Assembly: GCA_949289045.1 (NCBI GenBank) | Contig: CASEMN010000006.1 | Span: forward strand, 1 to 64,000 | Length of the DNA: 64,000 bases | Origin: an uncultured Oscillospiraceae bacterium | GTDB taxonomy: Bacteria > Bacillota > Clostridia > Oscillospirales > Acutalibacteraceae | Reading direction: 5' to 3' | Part shown: positions 6,268 to 15,274 of the stretch, in pieces | Numbering within the stretch: position 1 is the first letter of the stretch | How the letters are laid out: the number at the start of each line of letters is the position of its first letter | The notes under the pieces: model-generated | What the model was told of the DNA's origin: nothing | What the model saw: only the letters and a program-made list of their open reading frames with translations | Database searches by the model: none | Position numbers and translations under genes: made by a program

Positions 6268-8724
6268 ATGAAAGTGAAAAAAACAAAACGTTTTTTATCG
6301 GTTCTACTAGCGCTGATGATAATAATATCAGCAGTGCCGTTGAGCGGTATAAATGCCTTTGCGGCAGAAAGCAAGGATTATGAGTATCAGGTTTTTGAGG
6401 ACAGTGTTGCTCAGGCCGATGAACCCGCAATAACACAGGACGCGGCGTATGAGGATGATATTCAGGAAAACGCCGCACACGACGCATTTATAGAAAGCGG
6501 GGATTACAGATACATAGTCCTCGAAGACGGCACGGCGGCAATAACAAAATATATCGGTGATGCTGAAAACCTTGTAATTCCGTCGGAGATTGACGGGTAT
6601 AACGTAACCGGTATAAAAGAGTATGCATTTGAATATTGTGATTCAGTAAGCATTTCTATTCCGGAAAGCATAACAAGCATAGAGCGGTATGTATTTGAAT
6701 ATTGTCTTAATCTGGAAAATATAACTGTGGATTCAAATAATCCCGCCTATTCAGATGTTAACGGAGTACTTTTCAACAAAGCGCAAACAGAGCTGGTCAG
6801 ATATCCCGAAGCCAAAAAGGATACGGATTATACTATCCCGTATGGTGTGACAACAATAAAGACTTATGCTTTTTATTTGTGTACATCACTGGTAAAACTT
6901 ACAATTCCGAACAGCGTAAAAACTCTGGAAGGCGGTGCGTTTTACGAATGTACAGCACTTACGGATATTAATATTCCTAACAGCGTAACAAGTATCGGTG
7001 ACTGGGCTTTTTACAGCTGTGACTCCCTGACAGATATTGCAGTTCCAAACGGTGTTACAAATATAGGAGAGTATACCTTCGGCGGATGTAATTCTCTTAC
7101 GAATATAACGATTTCGAACAGTGTCACAAGCATAGGAGAATATGCGTTTGAATATTGCACATCATTGACAAATATTGCAATTCCAAACAGTGTTACAAAT
7201 ATCGGAAGCCATGCATTTTGGAATTGTACATCTCTTACCGATATTACTATTTCAAGCAGTATAACAAGCATAGAAGATTCCGTATTTGAATACTGCTCAT
7301 CTTTGGCAAGTATTACAATTCCAAGCAGTGTTACAAGCATAGGAAAGTCTGCATTTCAAGGATGTACTTCTTTGACTGATGTTGTAATTCCGAACAGTGT
7401 CACAAGCATAGGAAAATCTGCCTTTCAAGCATGCACATCCTTGGAGAATGTCACAATCCCGGGCAGTGTAACAAGTATCGAACTCTCTGCATTTGAAAAC
7501 TGTAAATCCCTGACAGATGTTACACTTTCCCAAGGAGTTACAAACATAGGACAATGTGCGTTTTCAGGATGTGAGTCTCTTACCGATATTGAGATTCCGA
7601 ACAGTGTCACAAGCATGTCAAGCGATGCGTTTGATTACTGTAACGCTTTGGAAAATATAATTGTAAATTCAGAAAACACCACTTATTCCGATATGGACGG
7701 AGTTCTTTTTGATAAGGAACAAACTAATCTGGTTAGATACCCGGAAGGAAGAACGGCAGCAAATTATATTATACCGTACGGTGTAACAACTATTGGGAAC
7801 TCTGCATTTAAACATTGTACTTTCTTGACAACCGTGGATATTCCAAACAGCGTAACACAGATGGGCTGGCATGTATTTCAATATTGCGCATCCCTCACAA
7901 GCATAGTAATCCCAAACAGTGTAACAACTATCGGAGCGTCTATGTTTCAAAACTGTACTTCTTTGACTGATGTTACAATTCCCGACAGCGTAACACTCAT
8001 ACTTGATAGAGCTTTCAGTAACTGCACATCCCTAAAGAAAATTTTCATACCTGACAGCGTTATGTCTTTAGGGTTTATGTTTGGAAAAGTATTTGACGGA
8101 TGTGATTCTCTTACCATTTACGGCTACGCAGGCACTGCCGCCGAAACCTATGCCAATGAAAACGGCTTTGAATTTATCGCCCTCGATAAAACGACGGATG
8201 TAGCAACAGGCATTTCAGTTGCCGAAAAGGAGCTGAACATCCTCCCCGACGGATCAGAAATTAAAACCGCACTGCTTTCAGCCGAAGACAATAGAATTGT
8301 ATTTGATATTTCACTTATCAAAGACGGTTCTGAGGTTCAGCCTAATGGTGAAGTTACGGTAAAAATCCCTGTTCCAGAAAGAATGGTCGGTTCTCTTCTT
8401 AAAGTTTACCGCGAAGAGGCTGACGGCTCCCTCACCGACATGAACGCTTATTTTGCAGACGGATCTATGATATTCACGACGGATCATTTCAGCAAATATA
8501 TTATAACCGCTGAGGAGATTGTCTCTACCCTCAAAGGCGACGTCAACGGCGATGGTACCGTTGACGCAGCAGATGCGGTACTTGTACAGAGATATGATGC
8601 AGGAATGGTAACGTTCAGCGACACTCAGCTTAAAGCAGCCGATGTCAATTCCGACGGCACCGTCGATGCGGCCGATGCCGTTTTGATAATGCGTTTTGAC
8701 GCAGGACTTATTGAAAGGCTATAA
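6268..8724 (+). CDS. secreted BspA-type leucine-rich-repeat protein with type I dockerin
   Basis: An 818-aa exported protein. A signal peptide (KKTKRFLSVLLALMII... ending INAFA, ~1-33) precedes about two dozen LRR_5/BspA repeats of ~23 residues (~90-640), each reading like LTDITIPNSVTSIGEYAFEYC. A beta-rich segment (~640-745) and a C-terminal type I dockerin (~752-818) follow. The dockerin has two calcium loops, GDVNGDGTVDAADAV and ADVNSDGTVDAADAV. BspA repeats are adhesive surface modules; a dockerin docks its bearer onto a cohesin. The next gene encodes a wall-anchored cohesin-like protein, giving a ready partner. Strong AAGGAGG ribosome site. No enzymatic domain is seen. Confidence 0.93.
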   Translation: MKVKKTKRFLSVLLALMIIISAVPLSGINAFAAESKDYEYQVFEDSVAQADEPAITQDAAYEDDIQENAAHDAFIESGDYRYIVLEDGTAAITKYIGDAENLVIPSEIDGYNVTGIKEYAFEYCDSVSISIPESITSIERYVFEYCLNLENITVDSNNPAYSDVNGVLFNKAQTELVRYPEAKKDTDYTIPYGVTTIKTYAFYLCTSLVKLTIPNSVKTLEGGAFYECTALTDINIPNSVTSIGDWAFYSCDSLTDIAVPNGVTNIGEYTFGGCNSLTNITISNSVTSIGEYAFEYCTSLTNIAIPNSVTNIGSHAFWNCTSLTDITISSSITSIEDSVFEYCSSLASITIPSSVTSIGKSAFQGCTSLTDVVIPNSVTSIGKSAFQACTSLENVTIPGSVTSIELSAFENCKSLTDVTLSQGVTNIGQCAFSGCESLTDIEIPNSVTSMSSDAFDYCNALENIIVNSENTTYSDMDGVLFDKEQTNLVRYPEGRTAANYIIPYGVTTIGNSAFKHCTFLTTVDIPNSVTQMGWHVFQYCASLTSIVIPNSVTTIGASMFQNCTSLTDVTIPDSVTLILDRAFSNCTSLKKIFIPDSVMSLGFMFGKVFDGCDSLTIYGYAGTAAETYANENGFEFIALDKTTDVATGISVAEKELNILPDGSEIKTALLSAEDNRIVFDISLIKDGSEVQPNGEVTVKIPVPERMVGSLLKVYREEADGSLTDMNAYFADGSMIFTTDHFSKYIITAEEIVSTLKGDVNGDGTVDAADAVLVQRYDAGMVTFSDTQLKAADVNSDGTVDAADAVLIMRFDAGLIERL

Positions 8725-8755
8725 AAATAAATATATAAAAGAAAGGAAATCCATA

Positions 8756-9721
8756 ATGAAAAGGAAAATCTTCACAGCGGCTTTAGTGGTTTTGACCGTT
8801 ATGGCAATAGTAGTAAGCGGCATTGCAGTATATGCAGCAGGCAAACCTACATACAAAGTAAGCTCAGCGGCAGATAACGGAAAACTTACAGTTACTGTAA
8901 CGCTTCCCGGCAACGCAAAAGCGGCAGGCGGCAACTTTACTCTTCAATACAACAAAGACAATCTTCAGTTTGACCATGTTGAAAACGGAACAATTGGCCA
9001 GTTTAACCCTACGTACGGCGAAAACACCATGCGTCTTTCTTACGCTTCTGCTTACGCATATGCCGAGGACACCATACTCGTCACCATCGTTTTCAATATT
9101 AAAAGCGGAAAAGTTTCTGCTGATGATATTTCTCTTCCTGCATATAAGCTCTATGACGAAAATGCCGAACTCATAAACAGTCAGGACGGTGGGGAACCCG
9201 ACTATTCCTTTACCTGCAACCACGAATTCGGTGACTGGATAGTTACAAAAGAGCCCACCGAAAATGAGGAAGGACTCAAAGAAAGAGTTTGCTCTGTATG
9301 CGGTGAAACAGAAACACAGGTCATAGAAACTCTCGAGCCTTCCGAGACCGAGCCCTCAGAAACCGAACCTTCCGAGACCGAACCATCTGAAACCGAACCT
9401 TCAGAGACCGAGCCTTCCGAAACCGAACCATCTGAAACCGAGCCTTCTGAAACCGAACCTTCAGAAACCGAACCTTCTGAAACCGAACCCTCCGAGACCG
9501 AACCATCTGAAACCAAGCCTTCCGAGACCGAGCCTTCCGAGACTGAGCCTTCAGAAACCGAACCTTCAGAAACTGCCCCCTCTGAGACCGAGCCCGACAC
9601 ACCCGCTCCTGAAGCGCCCGAAAATCCCTCAACCGGTTCTTCCTCTCTTACAGGCGCTGCATTACTTGCCATAGTTGCAGCAGCCGGCGTTATTGCTCTG
9701 AGAAAAAAGAACAAGCACTGA
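8756..9721 (+). CDS. sortase-anchored cohesin-like surface protein
   Basis: A 322-aa protein: signal peptide (1-28); a single cohesin-like beta domain (~30-145) with AAGGNFTLQYNKDNLQFDHV and ILVTIVFNIKSGK at the expected positions; a short Cys/His module (CNHEFGDWIV ... CSVCGETET, ~150-185) common in clostridial surface proteins; a stalk of 17 PSET units (195-279); the sorting motif NPSTG (290-294); a membrane helix; and the basic tail RKKNKH. An NPxTG-type sorting signal implies covalent wall attachment. The start is ATG at 8756 with GAAAGGAAA before it, 31 nt after the dockerin gene, in the same operon. The cohesin call rests on pattern similarity, and a related carbohydrate-binding beta-sandwich is the alternative. 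Confidence 0.8.
   Translation: MKRKIFTAALVVLTVMAIVVSGIAVYAAGKPTYKVSSAADNGKLTVTVTLPGNAKAAGGNFTLQYNKDNLQFDHVENGTIGQFNPTYGENTMRLSYASAYAYAEDTILVTIVFNIKSGKVSADDISLPAYKLYDENAELINSQDGGEPDYSFTCNHEFGDWIVTKEPTENEEGLKERVCSVCGETETQVIETLEPSETEPSETEPSETEPSETEPSETEPSETEPSETEPSETEPSETEPSETEPSETEPSETKPSETEPSETEPSETEPSETAPSETEPDTPAPEAPENPSTGSSSLTGAALLAIVAAAGVIALRKKNKH
9338..9592 (+). repeat. 17 tandem 15-bp units encoding PSET(E)
   Basis: The reading frame repeats Pro-Ser-Glu-Thr-Glu 17 times, with one Lys and one Ala at the variable fifth position. Third codon positions vary between units (CCT/CCC/CCA, TCC/TCA/TCT, GAG/GAA). It encodes an extended acidic stalk that carries the cohesin domain away from the wall. 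Confidence 0.95.
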
Positions 9722-9755
9722 TTTATTCTATATACATTAAATAGCTTATAATTCA

Positions 9756-9797
9756 AAACACGGTATTTGAGCTTAGCTCACATACCGTGTTTCTTTT
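9756..9797 (+). terminator. intrinsic terminator of the surface-protein operon
   Basis: An 11-bp outer stem AAACACGGTAT/ATACCGTGTTT and inner TGAGC/GCTCA with a TTA loop are followed by CTTTT. Confidence 0.85.
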
Positions 9798-9941
9798 CGG
9801 TTAAAGCTATATTTTAATAAATTTATAGGCAAATGAAAATAATATGCAAAAACCTTACGTTTCAATATGAATACCCCCCATCTTATAAAAACTTTAATTC
9901 AGTAATAAATTATTACAATTTTACTTACATCTCGTTTTTTG

Positions 9942-9970
9942 TGGACTTTTTTCCCGCTTTGTTATATAAT
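9942..9970 (+). promoter_or_regulatory. promoter of foldase-like lipoprotein gene
   Basis: TGGACT (9942-9947), a 17-nt spacer and TATAAT (9965-9970). The predicted start site (~9977) lies upstream of the ATG at 10007 and rules out upstream starts in the same frame. Confidence 0.6.
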
Positions 9971-10006
9971 CTTTCTGTAAATCGCCTTTTGGAGGATGGC
10001 TTGACT

Positions 10007-11020
10007 ATGAAAAAAATATTTGCATCTATAGGAATCTTTCTCGCACTTACTATTTTGTTTTCCTCCTGCGACCTTCCCACAGGGAAAGTAATTACCGTGG
10101 GCAGCGTTGAGGTTGACAAAGAAATTTATACCTACTATCTTGACAGTGCTGTTGCCTCTTCAGAAGGCGTGCCCGAAAGCACAACAATAATGAAGGAAGC
10201 GGCAGAAAACTGTGTGCGCTATATCGCAGTTAACACTGTTTTTTCAGAAATGGGCCTTTCCCTTTCTGACACCAAAAAGAACGATGTTTCACAAACCGTA
10301 AACGATCTCTGGCGCCTTTACGGAAACTATTATGAAAAAATAGGCGTTTCAAAGCAGACACTTACAAAAGTTTATGAAAGCAAAGCTTATGAAAACGCAA
10401 TTTTCCTCGCCTATTATGACACAGACGGAATAACACCCGTGCCGGAGGAAACTGTGGAAAAATATTTCAGCGATAACTACGCAATAATCAAATCCATAAA
10501 CGGTTACCTTACCGATTTGGATGAAAACGGAAATACCGTTCCCATGGATGCTGAAAATCGTCAGAAAACCACAACTTCTTTTGAAAGTTTCGTTACAAAA
10601 ATAAACGCCGGCACCCTTATAGACGATGTATATTCCGACTATATAGGTCAAGAAGGCTCTACGGTTCAGCCTGTGGTAATAAGCAAAGATTCTTCCCTTT
10701 ATCCCGAAGGATTTTTTGAAGCTGTAAAAGCTATTGAAGATGATAAAGCTGATGTTATTGTATTAGGAGATTACATTTTCGCCGTACAGCGTCTTGCTTC
10801 CGACAGCGACTCAAACCTTTATTACCAGCTTAACCGTGAAGACTGCCTTCTCAACATTAAAGGCGAAGAGTTCGAAGAACTTGTGGCTCAGTGGACAGGC
10901 AAGTATTCCTTTGAAGTAAACCAGAGAGCTGCTAAATCCTGCTACAAAAAGATAGCTGCAAATTCGAGCGCCTTTGACACTTTCGAAGATGAAACACTAA
11001 GCGAAACCGAAACTCAATAA
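10007..11020 (+). CDS. PrsA/SurA-like lipoprotein (putative foldase)
   Basis: A 337-aa lipoprotein. The signal sequence KKIFASIGIFLALTILFSSC ends in an LFSSC lipobox. The next ~150 residues are helical and resemble the N-terminal arm of SurA/PrsA chaperones: VEVDKEIYTYYLDSA, then NYYEKIGVSKQTLTKVYESK and VEKYFSDNYAIIKSI. Family members help exported proteins fold; many have a parvulin isomerase domain, but no clear one is visible here. Its position right after two large exported proteins fits an export-folding role, which is inference. GGAGG lies 11 nt before the ATG. A second gene follows after 21 nt. Confidence 0.7.
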   Translation: MKKIFASIGIFLALTILFSSCDLPTGKVITVGSVEVDKEIYTYYLDSAVASSEGVPESTTIMKEAAENCVRYIAVNTVFSEMGLSLSDTKKNDVSQTVNDLWRLYGNYYEKIGVSKQTLTKVYESKAYENAIFLAYYDTDGITPVPEETVEKYFSDNYAIIKSINGYLTDLDENGNTVPMDAENRQKTTTSFESFVTKINAGTLIDDVYSDYIGQEGSTVQPVVISKDSSLYPEGFFEAVKAIEDDKADVIVLGDYIFAVQRLASDSDSNLYYQLNREDCLLNIKGEEFEELVAQWTGKYSFEVNQRAAKSCYKKIAANSSAFDTFEDETLSETETQ

Positions 11021-11041
11021 TCGCCCCGAAAGGATGACAAA

Positions 11042-11761
11042 ATGAAACGATTTTCCTATTTAAAAACCATGCCCAAAACCGAACTTGTCCTTTGGACTTT
11101 GATGAGATTATGTATTGCAGTTTGGTTTTTTTATGAACTTTTCTGCGGCGAAGGCAAGGATTCTTTACAAGCGCTGTTTTCTTTGATATTTACATTCCTG
11201 TGGGACATGTTCCAGATTTTCGGCGGAAAATCATTTATCAAAAACGTAAGCAGCCATGCTCAGACTGCTTTGACTATTTTCATTTTCTTAGGTTCATTTT
11301 TATCAAAAGCTTTTGATTTGTTTTTGGTTTGGGAATGGTATGACATCGTTCTCCATATAGTTTCGGGAGCCATTTGCGCATGGTTCGGATATGACTTTGC
11401 CGTAATAGTTCAGGGCAAAAATAAGCCCCTTGCTCCTACTCTGGCAGCTCTTTTCTCTATAGGTTTTGCTTTCTTCATAGCGGTAGGCTGGGAATTTTAC
11501 GAGTTTTCCATGGACAGAATTCACGGCACATTCCTTCAGTGTTCTCTCCCCAACTCAGATTCAGGACTTATTGATACAATGACGGATCTTATTGCCGGAG
11601 CAGTGGGAACAGTCCCGGCTACAATAATTACGGCAATGCAGAGAAACGGATACATCGGAAGAAACCGCAAAGCACGCAGAGAGCAAATTAAAAAAGAACA
11701 AGAAATTTGGAATAAGAGCTTTGAAATAGCACAAAAGCTTAAAGAAGAAGACAAAAAATAA
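11042..11761 (+). CDS. DUF2238-like membrane protein
   Basis: A 239-aa protein with about six membrane helices (~15-35, 42-60, 75-97, 100-120, 135-160, 180-200) and a charged, coiled C-terminal tail (~205-239). Conserved polar motifs lie at helix ends: WEWYDIVLHIVSGAICAW, GWEFYEFSMDRIHGT and DTMTDLIAGAVGTVPA. These match the DUF2238/YjdF pattern of acidic and histidine residues in the membrane. Its function is unknown. It follows the lipoprotein gene after 21 nt and ends in a strong terminator, so the two form one unit. Confidence 0.7.
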   Translation: MKRFSYLKTMPKTELVLWTLMRLCIAVWFFYELFCGEGKDSLQALFSLIFTFLWDMFQIFGGKSFIKNVSSHAQTALTIFIFLGSFLSKAFDLFLVWEWYDIVLHIVSGAICAWFGYDFAVIVQGKNKPLAPTLAALFSIGFAFFIAVGWEFYEFSMDRIHGTFLQCSLPNSDSGLIDTMTDLIAGAVGTVPATIITAMQRNGYIGRNRKARREQIKKEQEIWNKSFEIAQKLKEEDKK

Positions 11762-11778
11762 ATCATATATGAAAATTA

Positions 11779-11809
11779 CCCGCATCGTTAATACGATGCG
11801 GGCTTTTTT
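11779..11809 (+). terminator. intrinsic terminator
   Basis: A 10-bp stem CCCGCATCGT/ACGATGCGGG with a TAAT loop is followed by CTTTTTT. It separates the plus-strand unit from the convergent histidine kinase gene. Confidence 0.9.
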
Positions 11810-13277
11810 ATTCATATTTCGGGAACGAAACCGTAAACACGGCTCCTTTTGGAGGTGAGTCGGGGTTTTCAGGATCTGATAGCTCCCTGTTTTCGCCTTT
11901 AAGAGTACATCCCATATATTCCGCTGCACTTTTCGCCGCTGAAAGGCCTAAGCCTGAATGGCCGGTTTTACCAACGTAATACCTTACAAAAAGATATTTT
12001 AAATCTTCTTTACTCAGACCGTTTCCGTCATCGGCAATGCTGATATTTGTATTCATATCAGTATCGTAAACGTTTATTTCAACTGTGGTTTTTGCATAAC
12101 GTATTGCATTTGAAAGAATATTTGAAATAATCGTCGAAAGAAGCTGCCGGTCAGCAAGTACTACTGTATCTTCATGTTCAAAACTGCACTTGATTTCAAC
12201 CGACATCTGCATTGCATAGCCTTCTATTCTCTCTTCCTCTTCATTTATAAATTCAGCCAAATTTACCGGAAGCATATCAATCGGCTGATTGAGCGTATCA
12301 AGTTCAGAGAGAATAAGAAGTTTCTCAACCACTCCCGTAAGGCGCTGGCTTTCACGTATTATTACATCCGCTGCATCTTCAGGATTATCCATAACGCCAT
12401 ATTTTATCGCCTCGGCATAACCGTTTATGGACATAAGCGGCGTTCTCAAATCGTGGGACAGATTCTGCATGGAAATCGTATGGGCATCGTTATAAGCTTC
12501 AAGTCTTGCAAGCATCTCATTAATGCTTACCGTAAGTTTGTGAAGCTCCGCAGAGTTTTCGTTTATGGATACCGGCGTAAAATCTCCGTCGCCTATTACC
12601 TCCATATGATCACTCAGCTCTTTTATAGGCTTAGAAATGTTATCGGCTATTATATGGGAAGCGATAACAAAACATAAAAATGAAAAGACAATAAGCACCA
12701 ACAGAGCCTGATTACTTGATTTCAAAGTTCCCAGTAGACTTCGCAGAGAAGCATATACATAGCATTTTTCACCGTTTTCGAGACCTATATTTACAGGTCT
12801 AAAAACAACCATATCATCTTTGGTTATTGCAGAAAATACATTTCCGGAACTTTTATCGGAATTGATTATTACGGCGTTTGAAATTTCTTCCTCTTCTTCA
12901 TCATAAAAACCGATTACGGAATAAATTACTTTTCCATCTTCAGAGACAATAACCATATTTGTCCTATAGGACACGGCTCTACGCTCAACTTCCGTACGGT
13001 ACAGCTTTCCTATTTCATCAACGCTTATATCTTTCTCATCTGCCGTTTCATAAATCTGTTCTATTGTACCGGCAAATGAATTCAAATCGTTTATGGTTCC
13101 CGAATACAGCATCAGCATTATAACGAAATTAAAAAAGATAATCATTACAACACTTATTATTGATATTGCTATCAGCAGAGGATTCAGCACGGTTTTTCTG
13201 AGTGTTTTAAGCTTTTTGTTCCCGTTTTTCCTCGCAATTTTTCTGAGCTGTTCAGGTTTTCTGTATTCGTTTGGCAT
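11808..13277 (-). CDS. sensor histidine kinase
   Basis: A 489-aa membrane kinase. Helix 1 (~26-55), an extracellular sensor (~55-178), helix 2 (~187-205), HAMP (ISKPIKELSDHMEVIGDGDF), the H-box SMQNLSHDLRTPLMSI carrying the phosphorylated His, then a HATPase domain with N-box SNILSNAIRYA, G1 IADDGNGL, F/G2 YLFVRYYVGKTGHSGLGL. All catalytic motifs are present. The ATG at 13277 lies 5 nt after the response-regulator stop and has GGGTGA before it; a longer in-frame start would lie inside the regulator gene. It phosphorylates the upstream regulator. The stimulus is unknown; the sensor shows no recognisable domain. Confidence 0.92.
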   Translation of the reverse strand: MPNEYRKPEQLRKIARKNGNKKLKTLRKTVLNPLLIAISIISVVMIIFFNFVIMLMLYSGTINDLNSFAGTIEQIYETADEKDISVDEIGKLYRTEVERRAVSYRTNMVIVSEDGKVIYSVIGFYDEEEEEISNAVIINSDKSSGNVFSAITKDDMVVFRPVNIGLENGEKCYVYASLRSLLGTLKSSNQALLVLIVFSFLCFVIASHIIADNISKPIKELSDHMEVIGDGDFTPVSINENSAELHKLTVSINEMLARLEAYNDAHTISMQNLSHDLRTPLMSINGYAEAIKYGVMDNPEDAADVIIRESQRLTGVVEKLLILSELDTLNQPIDMLPVNLAEFINEEEERIEGYAMQMSVEIKCSFEHEDTVVLADRQLLSTIISNILSNAIRYAKTTVEINVYDTDMNTNISIADDGNGLSKEDLKYLFVRYYVGKTGHSGLGLSAAKSAAEYMGCTLKGENRELSDPENPDSPPKGAVFTVSFPKYE

Positions 13278-13282
13278 TTTTA

Positions 13283-13969
13283 TCACCCTATTCTGAACCC
13301 AAAACCACGTACAGTTTCTATTTTTACTTGAGAACCGCAATCGCTGAGCTTTTTACGCAGACGCTTCATTGCATCGTCCGTAGCTCTTGTATCTACATCA
13401 CTGCTGCCAAACTTCCAAAGCTCTTTGAGAAGCTCATCCCTTGAAACTGCCCTTGCACTGTTGAGTGCAAGATAAGATATCAGATTAAATTCATTCGGAG
13501 TCAAATCAACAGTTTTCCCGTCTTTTGTCACCTCTCGCCTTGCTTTGTCTATTTTTAAATCTCCGCAGTTAATTATATCCTGATTTTCTTTATCAGGATT
13601 CATCATTTCCATACGGCGGAAAATAGCCTGAACTCTTGCCACAAGCTCTATAGGAGAAAATGGCTTTGCCATATAATCGTCACAGCCCATTGTTATACCT
13701 GTTACACGCTCCATCTCAGAACCTTTAGCAGACACTATTATTATAGGAACACTGCTCTCCTTTCTCAGGGTTCCGCACAAAGACAAACCATCTGTTCCCG
13801 GCATCATAATATCGAGAATTACAAGATCGGCAGGTTCTTTTTTAAATTTATCATAAAGGAGATCTCCGTTTTCAAAAGAAAAAACTTTATATCCGCTTTT
13901 TTCCAGAAAAGCTTCTTCAAGGTTTCTTATATTGGGATCATCTTCGGCTATATAAATAATCTTTTCCAT
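13283..13969 (-). CDS. OmpR/PhoB-type response regulator
   Basis: A 228-aa protein. The receiver domain (1-115) has acidic pocket EDD, phosphorylated Asp in LVILDIMMPGTDG (~53), Thr/Ser in IIIVSAKG and the conserved Lys in MAKPFSP. The winged-helix DNA-binding domain (~130-228) has LTPNEFNLISYL and VETVRGFGFRIG. It is encoded immediately before its kinase, and OmpR-type regulators bind direct repeats near -35. Two TGTGGCAAA repeats spaced 11 nt lie just upstream of its own -35, which suggests autoregulation. AGGAGGA precedes the ATG. Confidence 0.95.
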   Translation of the reverse strand: MEKIIYIAEDDPNIRNLEEAFLEKSGYKVFSFENGDLLYDKFKKEPADLVILDIMMPGTDGLSLCGTLRKESSVPIIIVSAKGSEMERVTGITMGCDDYMAKPFSPIELVARVQAIFRRMEMMNPDKENQDIINCGDLKIDKARREVTKDGKTVDLTPNEFNLISYLALNSARAVSRDELLKELWKFGSSDVDTRATDDAMKRLRKKLSDCGSQVKIETVRGFGFRIG

Positions 13970-14002
13970 TTTTCCTCCTGAATAAATGTTTTTTATAATC
14001 TA

Positions 14003-14059
14003 ATTATAAATTATAGTAAATTGGTTGTAAAGAAAGCTTTTTGCCACAAATTTGCCACA
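14003..14059 (-). promoter_or_regulatory. two-component promoter with direct-repeat operator
   Basis: On the minus strand TTTACA (14031-14026), a 17-nt spacer and TATAAT (14008-14003) lie 30 nt from the regulator gene. Two copies of TGTGGCAAA (14059-14051 and 14048-14040), with an 11-nt period, sit 8 nt upstream of the -35. That geometry is typical of OmpR-family activator sites. Confidence 0.75.
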
Positions 14060-14134
14060 GTTCGACCTTTGAATTGACAGATTTTTGTCGGTAAAATGTA
14101 AATATAGTAAAACCCATTACGGGAGAGAAGCTAA

Positions 14135-15274
14135 ATGAAGATTGTTTTGGTAATTGATCAGTATGATATAGGAAACAACGGAACAACAATGTCTGCAAGA
14201 AACCTTGTAAACGCCCTTCGTGAAAGAGGTCATGAGGTAAGAATTGCCGGCATGGGCACCGAAGGTCAGGATAAATATGTGCTTCCTGAGCTTAAAGTTC
14301 CAGTTGCTACACCCATTGCTCACAAACAGGGAATGTCTTTTGCAAAACCCGTTGAAGCTACAATACGGGAAGCCTTTGAAGGTGCAGATGTAGTTCACTT
14401 TTATATGCCTTTTCTTCCCTTGGCAGTTAAAGGCAAAAAAATTGCCGACGAAATGGGAATACCCACCACCGGCGCTTTTCATGTACAGCCGGAAAATATA
14501 ACCTACAACTGCGGACTGGCTCATTCAAAATTGGCTCCGGAAATTGTATATGAATTTTTTAAAAAGCGTTTTTATAACGGATATTCTCATCTGCACTGTC
14601 CAAGTCCCTTTATTGCCGGAGAGCTTAAAAGACACGGCTATAAATCAAAGCTGCATATTATATCAAACGGCGTTGATAACTGCTTTACCTACTCAAAAGG
14701 AGAAAAGCCAGAGGAAATAAAGGATAAATTTTCTATTCTTATGGTAGGCCGACTTTCAAACGAAAAACGGCAGGATCTTCTCATTAAAGCCGCTCTGATG
14801 TCAAAACACAGCGATAAAATTCAGCTTTTCTTTGCAGGAAACGGTCCCAAGAAAAGCAAATACGTAAGAATGGGCAAGAAGCTGAACAATCAGCCTTCCT
14901 TCGGATTTTACAGTAAGGAAGAACTTAAAAAGCTTATGTCAGTATGTGATCTTTACGTCCATCCAGCCGATGCGGAAATCGAAGCCATTTCCTGCATAGA
15001 GGCTTTTTCAAGCGGACTTGTACCTATTATATCCAACAGCGAAAAATCAGCCACCGGAGGTTTTGCCCTTGACAGGCGCAGCCTTTTCACAGCGGGAAGC
15101 GCAAAAAATCTCGCCGAGAAAATAGACTACTGGATAGAACATCCGGAAGAGCGCAAAAAAATGGAGATAAAATACAGCGAACACGGAAAGCAGTACTGTC
15201 TTGCCCACTGCGCCGCAATGATGGAAACAATGTTTAATGAAGCTATAGAGGAGAACCGAAATGGAAAACACTAA
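14135..15274 (+). CDS. GT4-family glycosyltransferase
   Basis: A 379-aa retaining GT-B glycosyltransferase. The N-terminal Rossmann domain starts KIVLVIDQYDIGNNG and contains DVVHFYMPFLPL. The C-terminal domain has the nucleotide-sugar pattern ILMVGRLSNEKRQDLLIKA and the GT4 E-x7-E motif EIEAISCIEAFSSGL. Such enzymes add sugars from UDP/GDP donors to lipids or other acceptors at the membrane. The next gene, an acyltransferase, overlaps its 3' end by 14 bp, so a shared role in making or acylating a glycolipid is a reasonable inference. Substrates are not readable from sequence. GGGAGAG precedes the ATG. Confidence 0.88.
   Translation: MKIVLVIDQYDIGNNGTTMSARNLVNALRERGHEVRIAGMGTEGQDKYVLPELKVPVATPIAHKQGMSFAKPVEATIREAFEGADVVHFYMPFLPLAVKGKKIADEMGIPTTGAFHVQPENITYNCGLAHSKLAPEIVYEFFKKRFYNGYSHLHCPSPFIAGELKRHGYKSKLHIISNGVDNCFTYSKGEKPEEIKDKFSILMVGRLSNEKRQDLLIKAALMSKHSDKIQLFFAGNGPKKSKYVRMGKKLNNQPSFGFYSKEELKKLMSVCDLYVHPADAEIEAISCIEAFSSGLVPIISNSEKSATGGFALDRRSLFTAGSAKNLAEKIDYWIEHPEERKKMEIKYSEHGKQYCLAHCAAMMETMFNEAIEENRNGKH

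Noticed and set aside
7011..7950. Several minus-strand frames inside the LRR gene
   Set aside because: Artefacts of the leucine-rich repeat; no ribosome sites and no family similarity.
9338..9592. CRISPR array
   Set aside because: The 15-bp units are contiguous, in frame and have no spacers; they encode a PSET stalk.
9202..9756. Minus-strand open frame rich in Ser-Glu-Gly
   Set aside because: It is the antisense of the PSET repeat and has no ribosome site; repeats keep all frames open.
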